Source: Plectrocnemia conspersa
Lineage: Eukaryota; Arthropoda; Insecta; Trichoptera; Polycentropodidae
DNA length: 64,000 nucleotides
NCBI GenBank assembly: GCA_009617715.1
Contig: VTFK01000071.1
Coordinates: forward strand, 434,001 to 498,000
Direction of reading: 5' to 3'
The notes below the pieces were generated by a model. That model had not been told where the DNA came from. It saw only the letters and a list, made by a program, of their open reading frames with translations, and searched no databases. Within the stretch, counting starts at the first letter, position 1; each line of letters opens with the position of its first letter. Shown here one piece after another: positions 12,758 to 24,589 of the stretch. The translations under genes were made by a program, and so were the position numbers.

Positions 12758-13211
12758 CAGGGCATGCGGTTAGGGGGGATAGGAACAAAAACTATATTTT
12801 TAAATTTATTACAATTTAGGTGAAACTTGTAAAATAGGGGGAATGGGAATGAACACTATATTTTTAAATTTACTACAATTTAAGTGAAGCTCGTAAAAAG
12901 TACGAATGCTCTCAACCTCACATATGCGCTACTATACAATTAAAAGAATTTAGTAAAGAAAATCGTATCGATGATTTCTTCAGTGCTCAATTTAAGGCAA
13001 ATGTTGAATTAAATATTAAGAAAGTTACTGCAAACAGATATATTATTTCTAAATTAATTGACGTGATTTGCTTTTTATCTAAACAAGAACTTTCTTTTCG
13101 AGGACACTCTTAAAATAAAAATAAAAATAAATAAAATAAATACATAATATGTTTATAAAATAAAGAAAATAAATTTCAAAATATAGTTTTTGTTCAGCCC
13201 CCCCCTAACCC
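12758..13211 (+). mobile_element. nested hAT-type fragment with inverted GGGGGG-containing ends
   Basis: The left end reads CAGGGCATGCGGTTAGGGGG, then AACAAAAACTATATTTTTAA. The right end reads, in reverse, GGGTTAGGGGGGG followed by GAACAAAAACTATATTTTGA. The left-end segment is duplicated in tandem (12773 and 12834, period ~62 bp). It encloses the transposase scrap at 12868-13113. Confidence 0.6.
12868..13113 (+). pseudogene. hAT (ZMYM1/DUF4371-like) transposase fragment
   Basis: An open frame of 81 codons ends TAA at 13111. It contains HICATIQLKEF and SKLIDVICFLSKQELSFRG, the pattern (LID..CFL..QeLaFRGH) typical of ZMYM1-like/DUF4371 hAT transposases before their catalytic core. The zinc finger and the catalytic residues are absent, so it cannot act alone. 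Confidence 0.7.
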
Positions 13212-13394
13212 TATATTATCAATCTGTAATAAAAGTATATATTTTTCACTATTTTCAACGAAAGAACGTCATTTGAAAATGTCGTAAATTTGGCACATAT
13301 AAATTAGATTTAAATATTATAAAACTTGAAATGATCGACATTATACTTTTAGAAAATCAACAAGTCAACAACAAAGGTGACCTACGTGTCACTC

Positions 13395-13498
13395 TCGCAT
13401 TAAAATAAATCGAACGAGAGATACATATTTAAAAATAAACAAACAACTTGCATTAAAATAATTCGAATTAGAGATAAATATTTTAAAAATAGACAAAG
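13395..13498 (+). repeat. two-unit tandem duplication, period ~53 bp
   Basis: GCATTAAAATAAATCGAACG and GCATTAAAATAATTCGAATT each begin a unit ending in TAAAAATA(A/G)ACAAA. Confidence 0.7.
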
Positions 13499-13757
13499 AG
13501 GTGAATGACATTTGTTATTTTTAATGAAGCATAACCTTGAATTGTCTGGATGCATCTAGAAATATTTAAAAAAAAATACCAGTAGCTATGCGACCGCGGT
13601 CGTAAACGGCCGAATAAATTCTTTTGTTACATTTTTCTCGAATAAGTGTTCTCGTTCATATTTTTTATAATATTATTCGTTTCGATGTTTTTTATTATAA
13701 AATGATAGTGTCTGTGTTAGAATTAAGCAGTGTATAATTCAAATTAGTGTTTATTAT

Positions 13758-13895
13758 ATGGTTACTATGCAAGGCAACCGACGCGATGCGACGCGTCCCT
13801 TCCCCCGCCGGCCTCGCGGGGGAAGAGACGCCGCGCCGATTGACGCCGAAAGCGCGATATTTACAATTCTAGGCATCATGCGGTTGACAAGGTAA
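13758..13895 (+). other. GC-rich small ORF with donor-like end, inside the long-TIR element
   Basis: ATG at 13758 (second in-frame ATG at 13767) opens a 45-codon Arg/Pro/Ala-rich frame in a sharply GC-rich patch. A stop follows immediately after AAG-GTAATG (donor-like, GT at 13892-13893). A hairpin with 10-bp arms of CTTCCCCCGC lies within it (13799-13825). It may be a first exon of a transposon gene or a chance frame in a GC-rich regulatory patch. Confidence 0.3.
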
Positions 13896-15222
13896 TGTCT
13901 TTATAATTTTCTGTGTCATATAGTTAACCCTTTGTGCTAGTAACTCAACATCGTATTCCAAGCGTTGCACTCAAAACTTGAAATGCATTTATTGGCTTTG
14001 TGTTGGAGCTAATTTCTCCATATCAATTTTTTAGTGGTAAAAAAGCTTCTGGTAGACACAGTTAAGTAATATTGAATTCTAAACTTATGCAAATAAGTCA
14101 ATGATGTTAAATTTACGAGTTTAAGTTTATTGTAAAATTTTTCATCGGAATATGGCTGAATCGAGCTGTGTTAAGACCGCATAACGCTTACTTGACAGAT
14201 TTAGGTTATTAATTACTCCTCTTAAGCTGATTTTTTCCTTCAAAGGTATCTATATTTTTATGATATGGGATGAAACGGGATTATATGCTCTAATTGTGCA
14301 TAATTGTTACTTAATATTGTGTGTCTGTTATGAAATAAAAGGATTAGAAAAAAGGTATTTCGCTCGCACTATTAAAATGAGCGATTGACAACTATCGATC
14401 TGGGTATCGACATTTTTAGCAGCAACTCAAATAGTCTTTTCGAACTAGTAAATTACTAACAATTAGTAATCTGTGTTTTGATTATTTATAAATATATATA
14501 TTGATTTATTTTTACAAATTATGCATATAATTACGAATGACGATATAATAATGGATGTTTAAGAAAGTGACGATGAATTTGATATTAACTGTGTGATTAT
14601 TACTGTGATAGTAATAGAAGTAGGAATTATATCTAAATACCGAGGAGCCGTATACCTGCCCTATTATACGCATTCATTGAAAGTCGAGTCGATAAATAAT
14701 ATTATTTTATTATTAATTTTAAAAAAATATTTATAATTTAATATTTAATTAATATTATTAATATTTGTCAATTTAATGAAACATTATAAAACAAACGTAA
14801 TGATAAATTTTAAATCAGCGTTTCATTTTAGTACAAAATATATAAGTATATCGTACGTATGGGAATGGGGAGCCATACTTTCGTATGTACGTAATAATTC
14901 ATAAATAATAATGTTTTTATTGACAAATCATTTTAAACGTTAATACGCTCTGGCACATAAAATATTAATTTTACCGCCTATGTTTCGTGAATTTTTATTC
15001 CTTGTAATTTTTTCACAATTTACCTATATTTTGTATACCTCATTCTTAAAATATATATTATTTAATTTTTTTCAAGTATTTTTGCGCTTTTATGATGTGC
15101 TTTCTTTTGTCAAACGCTCATATGACTGTCTGCGCATTTGACGCGCGCTTTTATGACGCAGCGCTTATAATGCAGCGCTCTTTTGACACGCGCTCATTTG
15201 TTCGCGCTTATTTGTGACGTTG

Positions 15223-16130
15223 CCATATTTCTCAGCCTAGATAATATACCTATTTTTCTACTCTTTTTAGGATTATGTAATTACAATGTTCTTAAAAATT
15301 TAATTTCTTATCTGTAATTACTCCCTAATTATCAAAAATTATTTTTATATTATTATATTACAGATCTTTCATTACCAGAACATACATTATTTTCTAACCA
15401 TGTTTTTATTATATTTAATTATTTATCTAAGCAACAACTTCTTTAACATTATGACCTTCCGCAAATAGGTGTATTTTATATTTTTCTATATTATTAATTA
15501 TATTATCAATATATATTATTAACGACAATGGTCGTAACTTGGACCACTGTGGTACACCGTCAGATATTATTTTCTCTTTGGAATAAGCATAATTTATTTT
15601 AACTTTATGTTTTTTTTAAAATAATTGTTTAACTACTGAATTACAATTGTTGTTGACATAAAATGTTTTAAAAAGTATTATTTGATAATTTTTTAAGACA
15701 ATTTATACAATAAAAAATGTAAAACTGCTGAAAACTATATAAAATAGTGAATTTCACAAATATTTGTATGTATCGAAAATAAAGGCTGACAATTACTACT
15801 TTTTATTAAAAATGAAAATTGAGTTAATTGTTATAGCACACCGTGTATGAATGTAAAGTGTTAAAGATGATTTTTTTTATGATAATAACTAAAAAAATAT
15901 ATTTTAAATTAAATATGTACATTTAAATATGATAAAAACGAATAATTATTAAAATTTTAAAATATAAATATTAATTGGATATGTCTTTAAAGTAATAGCT
16001 AGATATATCAAAAGCTTATTTAAATAGTAAGGTTAAAGGGCGTTGTAGTGTTTTTTAATGTCTGTTAAATAAATTAAATCTTAGTATCCAAACACTGTAG
16101 TTTAATTAATTATGCGCTTATAAATTAAAT
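15223..16130. other. AT-rich desert
   Basis: No supported gene, island or repeat pair seen. Confidence 0.4.
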
Positions 16131-16318
16131 CACTTGTATGTCTCCTTGGAGCTTTTGAGAACATTCTGCAACATTTCGATCGATATAGCATTAATCTCTG
16201 TGATGCTATTCTCTTTGAGAGGCACTAGTGTTTGTAGCTTGTCTAAGTAAATTTTCAAGCTTTCTCTTCTAGATAGATATCCGAAGATAAGGAGCCTAGG
16301 GTTGTTAGTTGTGTATGT
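16130..16318 (-). pseudogene. decayed minus-strand ORF, weak resemblance to Id/Emc HLH
   Basis: A 62-codon frame without ATG ends TGA at about 16130. It contains LKIYLDKLQTLVP and, later, IEMLQNVL. Id/extramacrochaetae helix 1 has the pattern (I/L)(K/Q)MYLSKLxxLVP, and helix 2 contains E(V/I)IQ(N/H)VI. The loop does not match well, and a transposon protein could look the same. Codon use is coding-like relative to the flanks. Confidence 0.25.
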
Positions 16319-16319
16319 T

Positions 16320-18830
16320 TAATAAATCATTGCTTTTTAGATTTCGGATGACTTTTTTGCTTTCGAGTTGCGACTAAAAATCTAAAAATATTAAATTAAA
16401 TTCTATTGATAGAGTTCTTGCCTTTGTATTTGCAAAAATTGAGGTTTATAAATCAGATTAAATTCTTGTTCAAATATTAGATTCGGTCTAGGTCAGGTGT
16501 ATAAAAGTAAAGTATTACATCTGTATAAAAATAATATTTACTCAAGACTTTTTAGTCAGTATATTAAATTTATATACAAATACTTTCTATTTTAACGCAC
16601 TCTAATTATATTAAACTATGAATATTTAGATTCGATCAATCGTATAAAAAATAAAGATGAGTTTTATTGCTCTTTTACTACTTTTATTGATAGTGGAAAC
16701 ATTTTTACGAGTAGAAATTCAAACGTGTCAGGTTTGGTCTGATTTTTTATATTATATGTTTATATATCTGCAATTAATTAAAACTGACACTAAATATAGG
16801 TTTGACTTGTAAATGTATGAACACTGTGTTGAAAATATATTTTAAAAACGAATATCTACATGCAAATGGACGAGAATTTAATACCGTTCTGTATACTGTT
16901 TTGCATTTAAATTTAACGGATTAAAAACACGGGTTAAAATTTAACGGATTTATAAAAAACGCTCGTTCCAATATATTTTGTTGGTTAACAGGTCGAGCAT
17001 CAAATTTTTCGGTCAGTTCATGTACTTGTGTATGAATGTGTTTTAAACAAAGAGAGTGCATTTATTATATATCAGTTAAATAAGTCAATAACTATTAAAT
17101 TTATTTAAGTGGCAAATATTTATTAAACTATTATTGAAAAAATAATGGAGACTACATACAAGTAGTATATATCAATTGAAAGTATTATTTGCATTTTAAT
17201 TATTTATGAACTGCTAGTAATTATTGTTGTATTTTATAAAATAAGCTCAATAAGAATAATAAATATCAACAAGCAAATGTATACACAATTTTTTTTAGAT
17301 ATATATATAATAAATATTTAATAGTTCACGTGATCAAATATTATGTAATCATAAATCTAGGTAATATTAAACTCAAATAACTCAATTATTTATTAATCCA
17401 TAACTATTCCACGAAACGAAATTGTTATCAAAAAAATGTTATTTTAGTGCTTAAATTGATGTCAATCTAAATTATAATTATATATACAAAAAAGGTAGAA
17501 TAAATCTATATTATTTAATTAAATTATAATTGTATATGTACATATAACTAGTGAAATAATATAATATATATGTTATAGAATAGTATGTATAAAATTTAAA
17601 TGAAATTTTACGCATAAGCTGCGTTTTTGCAATATAGAATGTATGAATACAAATTATTTATGTATGAAGTAAATAAAAGAGTTATATAACTCGTATATTT
17701 TTTTTTAATCACGTACAAATTAATAGGCGTTTGGTTAAATGTTATAAAATATCAAGTTTGACTTTTCATATTTTCTCAATTGATCAGATTATCTATGTGT
17801 TTATTTTAGAAAGCAAAAACTTAGGCAATCAAGCTATATACATAAGATGATTAATATTGTATTTATTGCTCAGGTAGCTTTAATTTACTGATTTTTATAA
17901 AATATTTCTCTATTGATTTTTTTATCCTTGAAAAAAACAATAATTTATTTTGGTAGCTATTTATTTATTTTTACATATGTAAGAATTAATTTAAAAACGT
18001 ACAATACAAATATATAATATAAAGTACAAAATATAAGTATTAAGTAGAATTTTATTATTTTATAAATATTAAGTTGTGTTTAATATATAGATTATATTTC
18101 TTATGGATAACAAATAAAGAAAACTTTCGCTTGATTTTGATTACATCTGTACTGTTTTTTTAAGAATACGTACTGTACTGCTATAAAATTACATACAGGT
18201 GTTTGAATAAGAATCACTTAATATTCAGCTTTCTAATCTTGCATTTTATAATTTATTACAATCGTAGCTACTAAAATTATGTATGGAAATAAAAATATCT
18301 ATCTTTAACAGCAATGAAAGTTTTTTGATTTGTCTTATATTAAATATTATTCACAATATATATAATAATTCATTATAAAAACGATATTTATTTTGGGATA
18401 ATCTAATATAATAAATTTTATAAATTTCGCAGTTTTAGGTTGCATATAGAAGTTTTAGGTTGCACAAAAAAAAATGCTACAAAACTATTTTTAATAAAAA
18501 GAATCGTTCATTAGATTTGATCAATTTTATTAAAAAATATTTGTAGGTAGTATGTATGTAATTAAAAAAAAATTAAATTGACTAATTATATAAAACTGAT
18601 ACACAGTGAAATTGTAATTAATTTAAAAGTAATTTTGCAATCTACATAAAAAAAATTGAAGTAAAATTAAAAAAATACTTTCATACAAAGTTTTTTTTTT
18701 TTTTTAATTGTAGTACTGATAGTCTATTACTTAGTTCTTAAGGCAAAATATATTTATTTACATAGTCTTATAAAAATCATGCCACTTTAGGGATTGACTA
18801 CCGTAGGGGTATAACTTCTTATCTAATCAC
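16320..18830. other. strongly AT-rich desert
   Basis: Long A/T runs and short simple repeats, for example AGTTTTAGGTTGCA twice at about 18430-18462. No gene or island seen. Confidence 0.45.
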
Positions 18831-18879
18831 ATTCAATGTGGAATCTAGTTAGAGTTTTTATTACATTATATTTACAATT

Positions 18880-19260
18880 GCGTCAGACAGACGATAAATA
18901 TCGATATGTTGTTTCCAAGCGGTGGTTGAGAAGCTGGCGCAGGGATGATGTCCCGAGACTGCAAAGCTTCCTGACTAATCGCAATTATGCAGCGATTATC
19001 CAGCCAATCGCTGCAGTCGCTTCTTAGAACGGCGAAATATGTATACGCCTTTAGAAAGCGACGTTCACTTGATGGGCATTGTCTGCAACGGCAATGTTGG
19101 ATTTATTATATCCGTGACCGTTAAGAACAAAACTCGTGTTATCTATGAAATTTTAACGAGGGCTGTATGGTCCAAAATCCTTGACGCTATTATGTTGTTT
19201 CCTTGTTGATGGATGATCATTTTGATCACAGTAAATTAACGCAAGTTTTGCGACAAAGAC
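18880..19260. promoter_or_regulatory. GC-rich island, candidate regulatory element with a 56-codon ORF
   Basis: Contains GCAGCGATTATCCAGCC and CCAATCGCTGCAG. On the plus strand ATG at 19039 opens 56 codons (LESDVHLMGIVCNGNVGFII ..) ending TGA near 19209. I recognise no domain and the region may simply be non-coding. Confidence 0.3.
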
Positions 19261-19625
19261 GCTACACCACGTTATATTTAAATAATGAAGTAATGCATCC
19301 TTTTGAGATTATGCAAGTAATGAAACCTTAAAATCTTATCGTTGCCATTTAATTTTATTATATTTGATACATATATTAGCTAAAGTAGCTAATTATTAGA
19401 TTTTTTATACATAATATATACGCTAAGTCTAAATTTTAAGGCCGATAATATTTAAATTCAGAAAAAAATCAACCCTTTTATTTTGATTGTCAGGTTTGGT
19501 TAAGCCCAGCTGTTGCCTTAAGTCGCCAAGAGTTATCTAGAACTTCTATATTACTTAGAGATTTTAAAACACATAGACAAGGCACAAACGATCCTTAACG
19601 GATCTATGCTAAAATTAATATTGTA

Positions 19626-19680
19626 GATGTCGGTCACACACTATCGCGAGGTACCGCAGCTCGTATAAATTTATTGCAAA
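19626..19680 (+). repeat. short dispersed repeat (CACTATCGCGAGGTACCGCA), copy 1
   Basis: CACTATCGCGAGGTACCGCAGCTCGT.. recurs as CACTATCGTGAGGTACCGCAGCTTGT.. at 38685-38710. Both follow a GTCGGT word. Confidence 0.65.
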
Positions 19681-19839
19681 GTCTGTAAGTTTTCATATTG
19701 GAATTATTTTTAAAATGACTATAGTTGATATTGTAGATAATATACACACGTATTAATATATGTATATTATATACAATACAATATGAATAAATAGAGGTCA
19801 GCTCATGCATGATGTAGTCCAAAGCAATGTAACACACTC

Positions 19840-20115
19840 GCTCTATGTGGTGCAGTGGTAATATGTTTGACGGGCATTTAGCTTTAACAACTTCGAGACA
19901 CGCTAATTACTATAAGCGAAACGTTTCTGAAGAAGCCCTCGAGGCAAGTCATGTTTCAAACTAGGAGAGATCAGTTTTCCCTATTAGAGCGCCGGGTCGA
20001 ATACCACTTTGGGGGGCAACGACACACCCTCGTCCTCCAAACGCCACCCCCTAGACTAACCCCTGTGGCACAGGATGTTTCTCGGGGTTTGAACCTCGGT
20101 GCAATGGGGTTAAGG
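19840..20115 (+). repeat. possible tRNA-derived SINE or tRNA-like remnant
   Basis: An A-box-like word TGGTGCAGTGGTA (19848-19860) and a B-box-like word GGGTCGAATACC (19994-20005) lie in a GC-rich block. The spacing (about 135 bp) is too long for a normal tRNA promoter, so an insertion or coincidence must be assumed. No poly-A tail or target duplication identified. Confidence 0.3.
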
Positions 20116-20759
20116 CGTGTCGCCTCGTAAGATGAATACAAATGAGCTCAACGTGGAACAGTTTATAATATCAATTTGGAGCGAGGGTTTGAGTTCATTC
20201 ACGCATTAACGCACTGTGACTACCTACATACTTCATATCGCGATTTGTAGTAGTGGAAATTCTGAGTGCTTATATATAGAATGAGTTTAGTTTAAGGTTT
20301 GCTTTGATACATTTGGTTAAAATGAAAATAAATTCACAAATTAAATAAATACATAAAGAACTGCAGAATAGATAATTGGTATTGAATCATTGCATATCGA
20401 TCATTAGTTAAAGTAATAAAAATATTATGTTAGGAATTAAAATGAGTCTGAAAATTGTATTAGTCAATATGAATAAAACACTTTTCTGTGGTTGAAATAT
20501 TTAAAAAAAATATAGCAGCTCCAATGCCTTTTGATTTTACCAAACAAAGCAACAACCTGCAAATGTGTTTTAATTTATGATCCAAAGTCAGAAAAACGTA
20601 TGTAAAAAATATCTATAAAGCGTATTTATATTTTTATACGCTGCACATATTTGTATATGTGTCATTTTTAATTGTAAATCTTTTTATTGAACGCTATGAT
20701 ATAACTTTTCAGACATTTTGACATTGAGGTCCATTTTTTGTTCTGAAGTACATTTGATA

Positions 20760-20970
20760 TACGTAAAGGTATCTATCCCCCAGACGATTTTCGGCCATCG
20801 ACAGGCGTCTAAAGGCTCAGACACATAGAAATGTGTTTATTTTCATTTCTGAACCCGTCAAAGCGTGTTTTATATGTTACGACGTGTCTTTTGGTCACGT
20901 ACAACCCCCGAGATGAACAAAAACCGGTCTTGCCTCGCAAGTATTGATTTAATGCATAAATGGGATTTTG
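20760..20970. promoter_or_regulatory. GC-rich island, candidate cis-regulatory element
   Basis: Contains GGTATCTATC, GTGTTTATTTTCATTT, TGATTTAATGCATAAATGG (Hox/Pou-like) and TTGGTCACGTAC. No coding frame. Function inferred from composition and site content. Confidence 0.35.
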
Positions 20971-21509
20971 CATAAAAAAGTTTAGTTATCCATTTTCTTG
21001 TTGTTTTTTTATACGGTGTATTCTACAAATAATTAACTAAAACCGTATATTTTATTTTTCGTCAAACTCTCGTTTTTAACGGTTTGTTATTTATTTATTT
21101 GACAGGCATCATCTGCAGAAAAAACGATATTTAATAACAAAGTACATAAAAAATAGTGCATCTAAAGTACTTGGATGAGAAAAATTCAATACTATTCCAC
21201 AGATTAGGGAGTTTTTCAGTACTCATCTTATTCATGCGGTACTGTAAATAATACTGAAAAGCACTGTTAATTAGGTGGTACAAATTTTTTGTAGAATCTA
21301 TGGATTGTGAATATTCGGTACAAGTAGCTTAAAAAGTGCATTCTTAAGTACACACGTCGATGCGACTTGAAGAAATCATATCACAGCATGGCGTATTTAA
21401 ATTTTGTTAAGATGAGTTCAAAATAATAAGGACAACATCTGTAATATGTCATTATTTTATTACTTTTTAATATTATGTTTAACACGCTAAGGAGTGACAA
21501 AATAAAATA
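20971..21509. other. AT-rich spacer
   Basis: I see no gene or repeat in this stretch before the Tigger element. Confidence 0.4.
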
Positions 21510-21718
21510 CAGGCGGCCCTCGACTTTCGCACATAATTGGTTCCTGAAAATGTGTGCGAATGTTGAATGTACGAAAGTCGAAGGAAGTAAAAAAAAATTG
21601 AAATTGTGTGTATTTTAAAATATTTATTTATCAAGTAAATATAAGATGTTTGAGAGGCGTTTAAGAGACACGTTTGAGTGGGGTTTGCAGGTGTTTCCTT
21701 CGAAAAGTTATCAAGAGT

Positions 21719-22200
21719 TTACTGTTTTCCACTATTCTTTTTCTTTTCTTCATATAGTATTTTATAACATGCTATGTTTTTATTGATCGCCCCACGCACT
21801 TGAGATATGCGTTCTCCATTGGGATCACAATCTTCCATAATATTTAAAAATTTGTCAAGGTGCGTGAAGGCTTCATTCATATTTTTCATTGTTAAAGAGT
21901 TTTCCAAAATAAACCTGTCTCATCTACATTAAATATTTGGCTAGAGGAATATTCTTCCTCTTCAATAATTTTGGATAATTAGGAAATAAATTATTTTGCA
22001 GTATCTTTATCCGCATCAGCCTATTCTCCAGTAAATTTAATATTATGAAAAGAAAACCTCATTTTAAAACTGTAAAACCAACCATTACTTGCTTGAAAAA
22101 CCGTTTTAAAATATTTTTTTAATCTATCCTTCCAATCTTTGTGCAAACTAAGAGCTTTTGCTTGAATAATTGAAATACTCAGAGGGACATCTCTTTGATG
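21719..22200 (-). pseudogene. Tigger transposase remnant (CENP-B-type HTH and start of DDE domain)
   Basis: Minus-strand translation shows ASNGWFYSFKMR (aSkGWfdrFkkR of the second CENP-B-type helix-turn-helix), then a broken FTGE..ADADKDTA segment with in-frame stops, and IFNVDETGLF around 21911-21936, which carries the first catalytic Asp of the DDE/D domain. A 62-codon frame at 21719-21907 matches the acidic C-terminal region. The middle of the catalytic domain is deleted. Confidence 0.85.
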
Positions 22201-22428
22201 TTGGTCATCGATCTACGATGACAAAGATTTTCCATTTCATCATTGTTTTATTTTTGGTGTGTGTTTTTGGAAACATATCATTAAAGATTGTGGAAATATA
22301 TCTTTATTTTCCACAATTTTGAACGTATTCTTTAATTATATTTTTATTGTGCAAAATTGAACATATCTTAGACTTGTTTGTATCATACGAATGTCCGATT
22401 ATAGCAAAAGATACACCGCTATCAAAAC

Positions 22429-22432
<4 letters not shown>

Positions 22433-22462
<30 letters not shown>
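22433..22462 (+). repeat. poly-A tract (~30 bp)
   Basis: Near-uninterrupted A run inside the Tigger element. It is responsible for the lysine run in a spurious ORF. Confidence 0.9.
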
Positions 22463-22468
<6 letters not shown>

Positions 22469-22526
22469 TGTGCGAAATAGCGAATTGTGCGAAAGTCGAA
22501 CGTTCGAAAGTCGAGGGCCGCCTGTA

Positions 22527-23299
22527 ATTGTTATATTTGAAGGACGAATATGGAAAATAAGCTAACAATAAAAATTCGAAAAAAATGGTTGTCCATAAGT
22601 GATAATAGTTGATCAAAAACACAAGTTTAGTTAGCCCTTAATATTCTGATAATATAAGTTGGCATTTGTGTTTTTTTGGTTATAGTCCATTTTATAATTA
22701 TACAGCTATTTGTGGAGTAAATTTGTTGCAAAAATATTAAAGTATGGCTTGTATTTATTGTGTTTTTAATTTTTTGCTATAATTTTAGTAAAAATATAAA
22801 TAAAAGCAAATTTTTATATATAAAAGTCATTCAAATTGATGACAAAATATTGTAATGAAATTTATTATTAACAATCTAATGCATGTTTTGTGTCTATGTA
22901 TATTTATTTTACAGTGCATAAATATTCTTCAACAAACTATTAAGCAATTGTTCTACAATTTTACTGCTCAGTATCAGTAAAACTGTATTTATCTCAAAAC
23001 GTTTGATTCGATATGCGTTTTATTATATAATTAAAGATTTATAGAAATATGAGGTCATATCGTTCGATTAAGTACTATAATATTTAAAATAAATTTAAGT
23101 AAAGTCAAACCTAACCAAAACGAATTATTTTAATAAAAATTTTAGAACTTTCAGTAAATCAAGTTAGTTTGGTTAATTCATTAATATAACTTCATCAAAA
23201 AATACATATTCCCTTTAACAGTTGAAAAACATCTTATTGTTAGCTGTTCAAACCCAAACGAATTAAAAAAGCCCATCTTGATATCTTAGTAATTGATTA
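22527..23299. other. AT-rich desert
   Basis: No supported feature seen. Confidence 0.4.
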
Positions 23300-23515
23300 G
23301 GTTGGAGTATAAACAGCGTATAAATGTTTCGACACTGATTAATTAAGTTTAAGTGACAGTTTAGAGCAGTATATAATTTTACTAGCACCTATCAGTGAAA
23401 TATATGTATATATCTACCGATGAAAATGTATTCAAATATGATTACACTGAAATGCCAGTGAAAATATAGTTTTACGTATAATGCATATTTACTGTAACAT
23501 ACGTATATGTCAAAA
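23300..23515 (+). repeat. dispersed repeat family A, copy 1
   Basis: Aligns by eye over ~200 bp with 46030-46225, sharing TATAAACAG, CAGTTTAGAGCAG, ATCTAC, ATATGATT and TACTGTAACAT in the same order and spacing. Confidence 0.65.
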
Positions 23516-24261
23516 AATGAAGTAATTCACAACTGAATGCTTTATAAATATATCATAGGCCTGAAATAAATTCATAATTTTACATATATATTAAATGGTT
23601 GTGGGAAAAGATATATAAACTAGTTTTACCCATAACAAAATAAAACATAGCTTTATGTTTTATGCTTATAATAAAAAAACAAGACTGAAAAAAATGTATA
23701 ATGTATAAAAATGTACAAAAATTTAAGTTTAGTATTACTATTTTTTCTTTAAAAATCCATTATTTTTTTAATAGAGAGCTCAACACTAAGTTTTAAAATA
23801 AAAATATACTATATATTGTAGTTTATTTTAATCAAACAATAACTAAAAATAGTTTTTGAATGTATAATAATAATAAAACAATTTTTTTTTAAATAATGTA
23901 GGATATAACGGTTTTTGAGGATACATGATACGTGAAAAAATCTCGGCTTTGTTTAAAAATATTAATTTTTTTTAGAAAATCTGTAGCTTCCTCAATAAAA
24001 TCCTGTAAAAAATAATGTTCAAAGATGTTTGATAGAAATTAGGACATTATTTTTAAATTGCCCTTATAAATATATCGGATAAGTTCATTAGCCATCCTGA
24101 TCCATCATCTTGTTTCAAAGTACCTGATAGCAGAATGTCGTTAGTAAAATATTAAAAAAACTATGTAAAAGAAAAATGTTATATAAAAAATATAAACATT
24201 TTTTTCATTTATAAAGAAAATAACGGTTTTTGCGTAGTTTTAATTGTATCGCGATTAAAAT

Positions 24262-24485
24262 TTCGTTCGTTCACACTACGACGCCGTCGTAGTGTGAACG
24301 ATCGGTTACAGACACTTAAAGGCTTTCTCTAGAACTGCATTTAAAACATGTTTATTTAAACTTTAAACCAAATAAAAATAATTAAATGCCTCTAAACATG
24401 ATCCTTTATTTTAAAAGTAAAACATGTTGATATTAGTTTTTATTCTTTAATCGAGCGTTCACACTATGGCGTCAGTGTCACGAAT
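24262..24485. mobile_element. probable MITE ends: GTTCACACTACGACG palindrome and related copy
   Basis: A perfect inverted repeat at 24268-24300 has 16-bp arms of CGTTCACACTACGACG around one base. A third copy, GCGTTCACACTATGGCGTC, lies at 24461-24479 and weaker GTTCACA words at 24600 and 24643. The pattern fits the fused or nested ends of one MITE family; target duplications were not identified. Confidence 0.5.
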
Positions 24486-24589
24486 TTGTCAAATAAGAAT
24501 TGTATGGGTTATTAAATGTGCAAATAAAAAAAAATAAAAATATTACGAACCACTAAAAATGCGCTATAACGAAAATCTCCTTATCTTGC

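Larger units (their letters stand above)
12443..15222. mobile_element. DNA transposon with ~300-400 bp terminal inverted repeats and tandem-motif ends
   Basis: The left arm (12443-12757) and right arm (14815-15222) are inverted copies. Shared inner words are GTGCCAGAGCG, TACGTACATACGAAAGTAT and AGCTCCCCAT. The outer ends carry tandem ~15-bp motifs of the form GTCAAAAGAGCGC: about four copies at 12443-12501 and about nine at 15083-15222. CATATTTCTC occurs just outside both ends as a direct repeat (12427-12436, 15223-15232), a possible target duplication. The interior has a nested hAT fragment and no other recognised transposase; foldback-type or non-autonomous status is inferred. Confidence 0.7.
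21510..22524 (-). mobile_element. Tigger/pogo-type DNA transposon, decayed, with TA target duplication
   Basis: The left terminus CAGGCGGCCCTCGACTTTCG is matched in reverse at the right end (..GTCGAGGGCCGCCTG), with TA on both sides (21508-21509, 22525-22526). The 1015-bp element encodes, on the minus strand, remnants of a Tigger transposase (separate entry). An A-tract at 22433-22462 lies near the right end. The length is well under that of an autonomous Tigger, so this is an internally deleted copy. Confidence 0.92.

Noticed and set aside
12427..15232. Maverick/Polinton identity for the long-TIR element
   Set aside because: Far too short, with no polymerase B, integrase, ATPase or capsid-type frames.
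22347..22565. 72-codon ORF with a lysine run
   Set aside because: Created by the poly-A tract inside the Tigger element.
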